From positions 72,001 through 136,000 of the forward strand of contig NZ_JWIC01000010.1 in NCBI RefSeq assembly GCF_000814765.1: a DNA stretch of 64,000 nucleotides, in the 5' to 3' direction. The translations under genes and the position numbers were made by a program. Shown here in pieces: positions 18,183 through 27,638 of the stretch. Origin of the DNA: Pseudoalteromonas luteoviolacea (GTDB taxonomy: Bacteria > Pseudomonadota > Gammaproteobacteria > Enterobacterales > Alteromonadaceae). Below the pieces are notes generated by a model. It was not told where the DNA came from and ran no database searches. It saw only the letters and a list, made by a program, of their open reading frames with translations. Position 1 is the stretch's first letter; each line of letters begins with the position of its first letter.

Positions 18183-21100
18183 TTAGCTCATTTGAGTCGC
18201 AACCGCATTCAATAACTGTGGATGACGGACCACTTCTTGGTGCCCAACATCTAGCTGTTCAACCACCATTGTCGCGCCATTGCTCGTCAATTGCGCACTA
18301 TACACATCAATGTCACTGCTCAAACGCTCTTTTGACCACAAGACATGTGTTGGCAATGTTTCAGGCAGGCTTGGCAAGGTGCATTTCACTGCACGCAGTG
18401 CTTTCAAGCGCTCACTCTTGGTAAAAGTATCCGCCAATTGCTGTGCGGTGATCGCATTGTAAGGCAGCGGTAACGCGTCAACAGCAGATTGCCAAAATGC
18501 CTGTAAATGTGCACTTAATGTACCGCTGTCCAGCTCATTATCAGCAAGTAGAGGCACAAAGTAACTGTTTATGCGCTGCGTCCACGCCTCGCCGCCATTA
18601 TCCACCACCAGGGTTAAAAATTCGCTGATTGCATCTAACTGAGAGATATTGCGTGTTTGTGCGGTTGGGATCCACGAGTCTGCCAAGTACAATTGTGTGA
18701 CAGGCTGCCCTGCTGCTTCCAACAAGATAGCCACTTTTGCTGCCAATAAGCCGCCCATAGACCAACCCAACAACTCAATAGGCTGTCCAGCAAATTGCGT
18801 GATGAGTTTGTCTGTGTAACTTTGCGCCAACGCATCAAAATCATCCACGGCAAGGTCGGCACTATTTGGTTCAAGGGCAAACAAGTTGACCTGATCATTC
18901 AAATGCTCTGCCAATGCACGATAACTCAGGGATAAGCCTAAGCCATCATGGAAACAAATAACCTGACGATTACCTGCTTTATGGCCATTCAATGGTGTGA
19001 TCTGCTCAGTTGCCTCTGTGCTAAGCACATCGGCCAATTTAGCAACGCTCGGTGCTTGGAATAACACACCTAAATCAAAGTGCAGATCTGACGCCTCTCT
19101 ATCGGCCCAACGCTTAACCAACTTGATGGCCGCAATGGAGTGGCCACCTAATTGGAAAAATGATGCACTACGGCTGACTTTATCGAGCTCCAATACTTCT
19201 GCAAACACCGCAGCGAGTTTTTCTTCTAACTCCCCTTGCGGCGCTTCATAAGTCAGTGTCTGACTCGCAAATGAAGGTAGCGCCTTGCGGTCGACTTTTC
19301 CATTACCCAACCTCGGCCACTGTGCCACCACCATAAAGGCAGAAGGGATCATCGCCTCAGGTAAACTGTGTGACAAGGCACTTTTAAGTGCTTGCGTCGC
19401 GTCGCTGTTCAGTGCCCCATCTACATACTGATTGGCAATCAAATAGGCATTTAAGCGCACTTGTCCATCCACTTTGTCTGCCACCACAAGCGCGTGTTCA
19501 ATGCCCTCAAGCTGCTCAATACAGGCAGCCACTTCTCCTAGCTCAATCCTAAAGCCACGTACTTTCACTTGGTCGTCTTTACGCCCTAAGATCATCACTG
19601 AGTTGTCCGGCATGTAGCGAGCAAGATCGCCTGTGGCATAAACGCGCTGAGCCAATTCACTGTGCTCGGTAAACGCGGGATGGTCTGGCTGACCCAAATA
19701 CCCGTCGCTCAACTGCGCACCAGCGATAAATAGCTCGCCCACTTCACCATAACTACACAGCTGCCCAGCTTGATTAAGCACATACGTCTGCGTGTCTGCA
19801 AACACCTGGCTGAGCTTAGCCACACCACCGTCGCCTGCCACATAACGATGACACATCACCCCTATGGTGGCTTCACTTGGCCCATAGTGATTGTAAATTT
19901 CGCTATGCGGCGCCCACTGCTGTATTGAACGTAAAAAGGTATTTGGACACGCCTCACCGCCAAGTACAATTTTTTGCGGGAAATAAGGCAGTGCTTTTAA
20001 GTCGCACAGCGCTTGTAAGTGAGAAGGTACGATTTTAATGCAATCAATCTGATACTCAGATAAAAACGCCCCAAACTCTGTGCTGTCCATACTTTGCTTT
20101 TCACTGGCAATACACAATCGCTTACCAAGATATAACGCATTAAATAAACAGGTATATCCCAAATCTGCTGCCACGGTCGCTGTCAGTGCAAAGTTATTTT
20201 GCTCTAACAAACCCAATGCTTCACTGGATGCCGCACAATAGGCACTCAGCTGTTGCTGGCCGATACGCACGCCCTTTGGTGTGCCCGTCGAGCCAGACGT
20301 AAAAATACTGTATGCAAGGCAGGTTTCAAGTGAAGCAAGTGTTGGCAACACAACATCACTGTCTGCTTGCAATGCCTGCACTGTCTCACCTGTTTGCGCT
20401 GACTCCGCTATCAGGGTGGCACTATCAAACTGGGCAACGACCTTGTCGATACGTGCCTGCGGCCAGCTTGGGTCTAATGGCACAAAGCCAAACCCTGCCC
20501 GCATACTGGCAAGCATCGCCACGATTAAATCCGTGCTTCTTGGCAGTAAGAGTAATATCGGCTGTATTGAGTCAGGCTGTCTGGTCTTTAACCCTTTAGC
20601 TGTGCGCTCAACTAGTTGCCATAACTGGCCGTACGTGAGTGTGCTGTCTGCATCAATAAGTGCCACAGAGTCAGCATCTGTACTGGCAAAGCCCGCGACA
20701 CGTGCGATCACTGTTTCAGCAGGCGTTGCCAATTGCACACCATTGATGGCCAAAAGCTGTGATTTATGACCATCACTTAATAGGCTGATCTCAGCAGATT
20801 GGGTATGCACCTCTGCTGATTGAATCACGTGCAGTACCTGAGCCAATTGCGCCAGCAAACTACTCACTGCAGCTGCAGAAAAACTGTTTTGGCAGTAATT
20901 TAATGTCAACGTGCCCTGCTGAGATACCGCTAAGTTCAGTGCATGATGCTGACTCACCTGCCAATCAGTCTGCGCGCTGTTTAGCGGCAGTACGGCATCT
21001 GTCGCAGTGACAGCGGTATTAAGCTGTGCCAATGAAATACTTTGCGCCACCTGACGATGATTTTCACACTGCTCGTTTAGCGCACCTAACCAGCTGTGCA

Positions 21101-21995
21101 AGCTCTGCTCTGGCTGATATTCAATAATAAGCGGTAAACTTTTCGCATATCGGCCCAATGCGCCTTCAAATGCTTCGTCTTCAAGACGGGGATCATAATG
21201 CAGTGCGGTCAAAAAACGCGGCGTCGTTGCCAAACGCGCCATCAACCACCACCATGCATATTGCGCAATATTCTGTGCTGAAGTTTCCATTGTCTCTGCA
21301 AACTGTTCAACACCTTGCCACAGCGCAGCATCAACCTCATTTTGAACTTGCGTGTAGCTGCGCTCACCTTCACTGACCGTGCCCATATTGTATGGCAACT
21401 GCAATGGTGCTGGGATATCCCCTGTTAAATAGTTTTGCCAGTACACTTGGCCTGCTAGGCCATCTTCGTCATGCAACATCTCTTGCTGCCAGGCAACAAA
21501 ATCAGGAAACTGCAGCGCTTCTTCATCATCCGGTTGGCCAGCTATGATGGCAGCGATAAGCTCCAGTGATGATAAGTCCAACGCACCGGCAAAACCGCGC
21601 AGCGCCAAATAGCTTTGCTCTGGCGCGTTAATGCGAGTCAGATGAAGATTGCAGCCTGCATGAGGCGCGATTTCAACAGGAGAAATCACCGCCAGCTGTG
21701 CCAAACTGGGTATACCATCCTGTGTCCACTCCAAGTTATCCACTTTCATTTTGGCATCAAGACTTGGCACAGCACGAAGACCTTTAAAGCCCTCAACTTG
21801 CTGATAATTTGAAGCCAAACTCAAGTGAAATTGCACCAGCTCGCCTGCATAGTGCTGAATCTCTTGCAAACTGCGTGAGCAAGGCACCAATAACTGTACC
21901 AGTGCTGACGTATTTTCGCCCTCAGTCACAAAGCGCTGCTGGTTTGCTGTTAGTACGACACCTTGTTGATACTCTTCGATATACTCTGTGATCAT
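18183..21995 (-). CDS. NRPS: interface-like C domain - A(Asp) - T - TE (final module)
   Basis: This 1270-residue protein ends the assembly line. Residues about 10-420 are condensation-like but lack HHxxxDG (the aligned place reads RGFAGALD), as expected of an interface domain that positions a beta-hydroxylase instead of making a peptide bond. The A domain has FTSGSTGTPKG near 568; the pocket code reads D-L-T-K-V-G-H-I-G, the classical Asp code. The T domain has GGHSIAAIKL near 955. The thioesterase (about 1030-1265) has GWSMGG near 1077 and releases the product, probably as a lactone. I chose the ATG at 21995, which overlaps the upstream stop (ATGA) and has AGGAG 8 bases before it; a GTG at 22004 is possible. 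Confidence 0.9.
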   Translation of the reverse strand: MITEYIEEYQQGVVLTANQQRFVTEGENTSALVQLLVPCSRSLQEIQHYAGELVQFHLSLASNYQQVEGFKGLRAVPSLDAKMKVDNLEWTQDGIPSLAQLAVISPVEIAPHAGCNLHLTRINAPEQSYLALRGFAGALDLSSLELIAAIIAGQPDDEEALQFPDFVAWQQEMLHDEDGLAGQVYWQNYLTGDIPAPLQLPYNMGTVSEGERSYTQVQNEVDAALWQGVEQFAETMETSAQNIAQYAWWWLMARLATTPRFLTALHYDPRLEDEAFEGALGRYAKSLPLIIEYQPEQSLHSWLGALNEQCENHRQVAQSISLAQLNTAVTATDAVLPLNSAQTDWQVSQHHALNLAVSQQGTLTLNYCQNSFSAAAVSSLLAQLAQVLHVIQSAEVHTQSAEISLLSDGHKSQLLAINGVQLATPAETVIARVAGFASTDADSVALIDADSTLTYGQLWQLVERTAKGLKTRQPDSIQPILLLLPRSTDLIVAMLASMRAGFGFVPLDPSWPQARIDKVVAQFDSATLIAESAQTGETVQALQADSDVVLPTLASLETCLAYSIFTSGSTGTPKGVRIGQQQLSAYCAASSEALGLLEQNNFALTATVAADLGYTCLFNALYLGKRLCIASEKQSMDSTEFGAFLSEYQIDCIKIVPSHLQALCDLKALPYFPQKIVLGGEACPNTFLRSIQQWAPHSEIYNHYGPSEATIGVMCHRYVAGDGGVAKLSQVFADTQTYVLNQAGQLCSYGEVGELFIAGAQLSDGYLGQPDHPAFTEHSELAQRVYATGDLARYMPDNSVMILGRKDDQVKVRGFRIELGEVAACIEQLEGIEHALVVADKVDGQVRLNAYLIANQYVDGALNSDATQALKSALSHSLPEAMIPSAFMVVAQWPRLGNGKVDRKALPSFASQTLTYEAPQGELEEKLAAVFAEVLELDKVSRSASFFQLGGHSIAAIKLVKRWADREASDLHFDLGVLFQAPSVAKLADVLSTEATEQITPLNGHKAGNRQVICFHDGLGLSLSYRALAEHLNDQVNLFALEPNSADLAVDDFDALAQSYTDKLITQFAGQPIELLGWSMGGLLAAKVAILLEAAGQPVTQLYLADSWIPTAQTRNISQLDAISEFLTLVVDNGGEAWTQRINSYFVPLLADNELDSGTLSAHLQAFWQSAVDALPLPYNAITAQQLADTFTKSERLKALRAVKCTLPSLPETLPTHVLWSKERLSSDIDVYSAQLTSNGATMVVEQLDVGHQEVVRHPQLLNAVATQMS

Positions 21996-24900
21996 GCTGG
22001 GCACTCCTGCTCTGCTTGCGCGGTGTTGGCGTCAGCCAATTGTTGTTGGGATACCATGTCGCCCATCGCAACAACGATTTTTCTTGGTTCTTCGTAAGGG
22101 TCGCGGGCATGGGCTGCTAACATGTTATCAAGCATTACCACATCGCCCTTTTGCCAAGCAAATCGAACCGCGCAGCGCTCGTACGCTTCACCGATCAGAG
22201 CCATTTCTTCATAGCTGATCGGCGTCCCATCACCAAAAAATACATTGCGAGGTAAGTACTCGTGGCCAACCATTTCTATTAAGTCTTTGCGCACGCTCTC
22301 TTCTAAACAAGACTCGTGATGCAGCTGTACTTGGTTAAAGAAAGACGCTTCACCCGTTAGATGGTGCTTGATCACGCCATGGGTTTTAGTACGGGTTTGC
22401 AAGCCACCATTGTCTAGCCAACGGAACTCGGTATTGCTGGCCGCCAAACGTGCTTCCACCTCGGCTTTATCGTCAGTTTTGTAAAAGTCCTGCCAAGCAA
22501 CATCCAGATTCGGAATAAAATTACGTACATAAAGCAGCTCTTTGGCTTTAATCTTTTCCACCAGCTCTTGTGGTAACTCTTTGAGCATACGGCGACAATC
22601 CACAATCGGCGTCGCACCGCCAACCACAGATGGCAACTCACAGAAGAACCATTGCTTGCGCGGCCACTTGTCTAGGTGAGAACTCTCATTGTGATACAAA
22701 ATCATCTGACGCTCAGGATAAGGCGTCGATTTATAGGTTTTCTTGCCGCCTTCTTTTTTCGGCAAGTCACCATATTGGCCGTATAAACCCGGCTGGATCG
22801 CATCAGCAAATGACTCAAATTCTTGAGGGGATTGCAACGCAAAGTTTCTAAAAATAATGCCACCGTACTGCTTTAAATAACCGTCAATCACATCACGGTT
22901 ATTACTTGCCCAATTAATTGGGTCAAGATCAGGGGACGTCGGCTCTACGAGAATAGGAAACTGCTCAGTGTCTGGTAAAAAATAGGTTTTTATCGGCGCA
23001 GCAGGTGCCTTGGTGCGTTTTTTTAGACCTTTCTTTAATCCTGAAAATGAATTTCCGCGGGCGGCTTTTTGCATAGTTTTAAATTCCTGAATCATTGGCG
23101 AAATTACATTACGAACAGGCTGTTCGCTCATCTCCATGAGTTGCAATACGCATTGCTGCCAACGCCCCAACCATTGCTGCATACTCTCAGGGTTGTATAG
23201 TTGTTTTCTAAACACCCACTGGCATTGCAACTCATCCGCCTCAATGACGAAAAGCGCACTGTCAAATTTACTGCTAATCGCACTGAGGCTGTCGGCAGGT
23301 TCAAGACGAATGTCATCCATCATCCATTGCTGCTGCGGGGTGTTTTGCATGACAAATAGCTGCTGCACTAATGGTTGAATATTGTTCACCCTTGGGGCGT
23401 CCACTAATTCAGTCAATGACTCCAAGCCCAGCGCTTGATGGGCCATCACTTGCAGTGATAAATCTTGAGTTTGTTTAATAAAATCAATTACTAAATCATT
23501 TTCATCAAGCTTGCTACGCTGTGGTAATACCCGCACAAAAAAACCAATCAGGGCTTCAAGCGCTGGATTATCACGTCCTGCAAAGTCACTGCCAACCACC
23601 ACATCTGGTTTATCGTTGATGGCATGTAAGAACAAGAAATAACCAGATAAGAGCAAGGCATTGAGTGATATTTGTTGCTCACTGGCAAACACTTTTAAGC
23701 GCTTGGTTTGATCTGCATCAAATGCGCCCACCACCAATCCCCCTTCATTACTCAATTGCGCAGGGCGTGGGTAATGATTTGGTAATGCACTGTTTGCCGG
23801 TGCTGCTGCTAGATGGTCGCGCCAATAAGCTCTCAGCACGTCTCCGGACTCACCACTGAGTAGCGTTTGCTGCCAACTGGCATAATCCACATAATCGAAC
23901 TGCAATGGCGACCAACTTGGTGGCTGATGACTCGCAAGCGCCTGATATGCCGTAGCCAAGTCGCCAATCAATACACTCATCGACCAGCCATCGGAAATAA
24001 TATGATGCGTACTGACCGACAATTGATACTCGCTTTCTCCAAGCTGAATAAGCAAGGCGCGCAGCAGCGGCGCTTTTGTCAAATCAAATGGCTGATTTTC
24101 AAAGTCGCGCTGCAGTTGCTGGCTGTGCGCTGTGCGCTCGCCTTCATTTACATCCGTCAGTACTTCTACCGCCAGTTTAAAATCAAGCTGCTCACTGACT
24201 TGCATACTGGCTTCACCCAAGTGCTCAACAAAGCGCATGCGCAACGAGGCATGGCGTGCAATCACTAAGTCAAACGCTTGCTGTAGCAGGTCAACATCCA
24301 GCGCGCCACGCAATGTGACCGCACCTGAAATATTAAACGCGTGCTTGTCTTGCGCTTTTACCAGTTGATCGGATAGCCACAAGCTCAGCTGCGCAGGTGC
24401 TAATTCATAACTCGGCTGAGCTGCAACTTTGACCAGCTGAGGCAGTTGAGCCTTGCCTGCTTTATTTAATAGCACAGCTAAAGCGGCGACATTGGGTGCA
24501 TCAAACACATCTTTTACTGAGCAGTTGCACTCGAGTGTCTCACTGATGCGACTTGCCAATTGCAGTGCACTAATGGAGTCGCCACCCAAAGTAAAGAAGT
24601 CATCTTCACGGCCAATCGGTGAAGTCTTGAGCACGGTTTGCCAAATCTCAACCAATTGCTGCTCTTGCTCATTTTCAGGCTCAACATAGTCTTCACTTTG
24701 GCCATCTTGTGCTTTTGGCAAAGCGTGTCTGTCAATTTTGCCTGAGTTATTCAGTGGCAACTTATCCAATACCATGATCACACTTGGCACCATGTAATGT
24801 GGCAATTGCGCTGCTAGTTGTGCTTGTAGTGTACTGCTTTCAAGTCCATGCCCTGCCACATAGGCCACCAAACGCGTGCCGGTTGGTAACTCTTCCGCGA

Positions 24901-27571
24901 TTACCACAGCTTCAGTCACAGCTGTCTGTTGATAAAAGTGTGCTTCAATTTCGCCTAGCTCAATTCTAAAACCACGGATTTTCACCTGATGATCGGTGCG
25001 TCCCAAATATTCTAACTGGCCTGCATGGTTGTATTTCACCAAGTCTCCAGTGCGATACAAACGGCTGCCCGCTTGGCAGAATGGGTTGGCTATAAAACGC
25101 TCTGCACTGAGTTCAGGACGATTTAAATAGCCACGAGCGAGGCCATCACCCGCAATATATAACTCACCGGCAACGCCATTGGGGACCGGGTTTAAAGCGC
25201 CGTCCAAAACATGAAATTGATTCGCGCGCACACTGTCACCAAGGTGAATATCGGGCGCCACAACCTGCTGACAAGAAGACCAAATGGTGGTTTCTGTCGG
25301 TCCATACATGTTCCAAAGGGTCACTTGTTTCTCGAGTAACTCGACTGCCAACTCAGCGGGGAGTGCTTCCCCCCCGCACAGACCCAGTACTGGTTTTTCA
25401 ATTAAGTTTTGCGCCAGCAAGGCACGCCATCCCGCTGGCGTAGCTTGGATCACAGAAACGTGTGCCAAGATGGCGGTACTGAGCTGACTTTGCTGCTGAG
25501 CAATGCATACCTTCGCCCCCACATACAGCGGCAAATGTAACTCAAGGCCTGAAATATCAAACGACAAGGACGTCAGTGCCAGCACAGTATCTTCACGCTG
25601 CAAAGCAAATTTTTCCTGCATAGCCGCTAAAAAGTTACTGAGGTTTTGATGGCTAATGGCCACCCCTTTTGGCTTACCCGTCGAACCCGAGGTATAAATC
25701 ACATACGCCAATTGCGCAGGGTGAATCGTGATAGCTGCAGCCGTAGCAGCATAACCTTGCAAAGATAACGTCGCTGTATTGCACTGCTCAACCTCTATTG
25801 CCACTGACGTAGTGAGGTTGTGCAGCACCAATTGCGTACCGCTGTGCGAGAGGATATAGTCAATACGTGATTGCGGTAACTTAGGGTCTACAGGCACATA
25901 AGCGCCACCAGCACGCAGTACTGCCAACATGGCCACCAGCATATCCACATCACGTTCATACATCAGCGCGACTTTTTGCTCGCTTTGCAAGCCCTCAGCT
26001 AATAGATAATTAGCCAATTGCGCACTGCGTGTATCAAGCTCGGCATACGTCAATGAAGTACCTTGCAGATCTGATACGGCAATATGTTCCTGATGTGTGG
26101 CAAAGTTCTGCGCCAACACAGATAAGTAATCCGCAGCTGGCGCAACGGGTTGAGCTTTTACTGGCATCGCTTCTGCGACCACATTCCCAAGCGCAACATC
26201 TGGTGCACTGGTCAGCTTGGAGGCAAATGCCACAAAAGATGCCAACAAGCGCTCCAACACAGACATGTCATAGTATTTTGGATCGCCCTCAAATTGGATC
26301 AATAAGGTATCAGCTTGCTCAATCACTTCCAGTGAAAGCGGAAACTTGGCTTCAAACTTGTCGACCACAATGGGCGTCAGTGGCAATGGCATCGGTCCAT
26401 CACTGCTGGGCTTGTACTCTGAAAAGTTATACATGGCTTGGAAATGACTTTGCTCACCCATTTGCTGCCAACCAAGCTCTCTAGCCAACCATTCATATGG
26501 GATAAGCTGGTGTTCAATCACAGTCAGGGTATGCTGTTGTACCGCGCGGGCAACCTCCACCAAGGTACGCTCTGGCAATGCCTCATTCTTATACAGCTGC
26601 GTATTGACAAAAAAGCCAACAATCTCACTAATATCCGGATGATTTCTGGCAGCCGTCGGCACACCCAATAAAAACTGCTGTGCGTCGCTAAAGCGCGACA
26701 ACACTATCTGATACAGCGCCATGGTTAACGACGAAACCGTCAGGTTATGTTGCTGAGAAAGCTGTCTTAGTGTTCGGGTTTGCTCAGCAGATAGCGGCGC
26801 TTTTGCCACCACAGCATAGCGTTCATCGCTCGCTTGTTCAGCTTTGGGTAGTGCAAGGTGTTGCGGCTCAAAATTCACATAGTCTTGCCAATATGAACAC
26901 GCTTGCTGTCCCATTTCGGACTCAAGGGCATCGCGCTGCCACTGGGCATAATCTAAATATCGCAACCCAGTTGGTGAGAGAGGCTCACCAAAATAAGCTC
27001 GCACTAAATCTCGCAAAATTAAATTCAAGGACCATCCATCACTGGCAATATGATGGTTATCTAACAGTAAAATCCCGCCTTTGCCGTACGCTATCCAAGC
27101 GGCGCGCATTAACGGCGCACAACTTAAATCAAACGGCTGAGCAAACCAATTAGTTACGACATTCGAACCCAACACATCAACCGCTGCCCAAGCTTGCAAC
27201 GATGTATCTAACGTCAATATCGACAAGGGCACCTGTGCCTCTTCAACCAAGTACTGCCTTGGAGTACTGCCATTGCTAAAGCGTGTTGCCAGCGCCTGAT
27301 GGGTATTTACCAAAGCGTTCAGCGCTGCTTGTAGTTTGTCGATGTCCAAAGCCGTCTCAATGTAAAAGGCACGGGGGACATTGTATGAAATCGACTCTGG
27401 GGTTAATTGCTGTTGTAACCACAGCCTTTGCTGTTGAAAAGACAAGTTGCCAAACGTGTCTGGGTGTTTTGGGATCTGGTTGTCAGCCTCTGGTTGCTCA
27501 GCAAGTAGCTCACCAAGTAATTCAAGGTCCAGTTCATCTGCAAGCACATCAAGAATATCGTCGTTGTTCAT
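21992..27571 (-). CDS. altH: NRPS with C-terminal Asp beta-hydroxylase: C - A(Gly) - T - C - Fe(II)/2-oxoglutarate hydroxylase
   Basis: The 1859 residues begin with an acidic docking-like segment (about 1-30). The first C domain has NHHIASDGWS near 175. The A domain has YTSGSTGKPKG near 627 and pocket code D-I-L-Q-L-G-M-I-W, a Gly-type code. T has GGDSISALQL near 997. A second, intact C domain has HHIISDGWS near 1192. After a basic linker (KKGLKKRTKAP) the last 320 residues are a TauD/SyrP-like dioxygenase with YHNESSH near 1625 (His-x-Glu iron ligands), distal HARDPY near 1820 and EPRK (2-oxoglutarate Arg). The layout matches AltH, whose integrated hydroxylase was reported to make the L-threo-beta-hydroxyaspartates of alterobactin. 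Its stop overlaps the next start. Confidence 0.88.
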   Translation of the reverse strand: MNNDDILDVLADELDLELLGELLAEQPEADNQIPKHPDTFGNLSFQQQRLWLQQQLTPESISYNVPRAFYIETALDIDKLQAALNALVNTHQALATRFSNGSTPRQYLVEEAQVPLSILTLDTSLQAWAAVDVLGSNVVTNWFAQPFDLSCAPLMRAAWIAYGKGGILLLDNHHIASDGWSLNLILRDLVRAYFGEPLSPTGLRYLDYAQWQRDALESEMGQQACSYWQDYVNFEPQHLALPKAEQASDERYAVVAKAPLSAEQTRTLRQLSQQHNLTVSSLTMALYQIVLSRFSDAQQFLLGVPTAARNHPDISEIVGFFVNTQLYKNEALPERTLVEVARAVQQHTLTVIEHQLIPYEWLARELGWQQMGEQSHFQAMYNFSEYKPSSDGPMPLPLTPIVVDKFEAKFPLSLEVIEQADTLLIQFEGDPKYYDMSVLERLLASFVAFASKLTSAPDVALGNVVAEAMPVKAQPVAPAADYLSVLAQNFATHQEHIAVSDLQGTSLTYAELDTRSAQLANYLLAEGLQSEQKVALMYERDVDMLVAMLAVLRAGGAYVPVDPKLPQSRIDYILSHSGTQLVLHNLTTSVAIEVEQCNTATLSLQGYAATAAAITIHPAQLAYVIYTSGSTGKPKGVAISHQNLSNFLAAMQEKFALQREDTVLALTSLSFDISGLELHLPLYVGAKVCIAQQQSQLSTAILAHVSVIQATPAGWRALLAQNLIEKPVLGLCGGEALPAELAVELLEKQVTLWNMYGPTETTIWSSCQQVVAPDIHLGDSVRANQFHVLDGALNPVPNGVAGELYIAGDGLARGYLNRPELSAERFIANPFCQAGSRLYRTGDLVKYNHAGQLEYLGRTDHQVKIRGFRIELGEIEAHFYQQTAVTEAVVIAEELPTGTRLVAYVAGHGLESSTLQAQLAAQLPHYMVPSVIMVLDKLPLNNSGKIDRHALPKAQDGQSEDYVEPENEQEQQLVEIWQTVLKTSPIGREDDFFTLGGDSISALQLASRISETLECNCSVKDVFDAPNVAALAVLLNKAGKAQLPQLVKVAAQPSYELAPAQLSLWLSDQLVKAQDKHAFNISGAVTLRGALDVDLLQQAFDLVIARHASLRMRFVEHLGEASMQVSEQLDFKLAVEVLTDVNEGERTAHSQQLQRDFENQPFDLTKAPLLRALLIQLGESEYQLSVSTHHIISDGWSMSVLIGDLATAYQALASHQPPSWSPLQFDYVDYASWQQTLLSGESGDVLRAYWRDHLAAAPANSALPNHYPRPAQLSNEGGLVVGAFDADQTKRLKVFASEQQISLNALLLSGYFLFLHAINDKPDVVVGSDFAGRDNPALEALIGFFVRVLPQRSKLDENDLVIDFIKQTQDLSLQVMAHQALGLESLTELVDAPRVNNIQPLVQQLFVMQNTPQQQWMMDDIRLEPADSLSAISSKFDSALFVIEADELQCQWVFRKQLYNPESMQQWLGRWQQCVLQLMEMSEQPVRNVISPMIQEFKTMQKAARGNSFSGLKKGLKKRTKAPAAPIKTYFLPDTEQFPILVEPTSPDLDPINWASNNRDVIDGYLKQYGGIIFRNFALQSPQEFESFADAIQPGLYGQYGDLPKKEGGKKTYKSTPYPERQMILYHNESSHLDKWPRKQWFFCELPSVVGGATPIVDCRRMLKELPQELVEKIKAKELLYVRNFIPNLDVAWQDFYKTDDKAEVEARLAASNTEFRWLDNGGLQTRTKTHGVIKHHLTGEASFFNQVQLHHESCLEESVRKDLIEMVGHEYLPRNVFFGDGTPISYEEMALIGEAYERCAVRFAWQKGDVVMLDNMLAAHARDPYEEPRKIVVAMGDMVSQQQLADANTAQAEQECPA

Positions 27572-27593
27572 GTGTATCTCGAAAAAAGGAAAA

Positions 27594-27610
27594 GGGAGTC
27601 GTCGACTCCC
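27594..27610 (-). terminator. Terminator-like hairpin between two NRPS genes
   Basis: GGGAGTC / GACTCCC with a 3-base loop is followed on the minus strand by TTTTCCTTTTTT, within the 67-base gap before the altH-like start. It may lower expression of the distal genes. I see no promoter box in this gap. Confidence 0.55.
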
Positions 27611-27638
27611 ATATACAAAGTTGAATGGATTACGTGTA

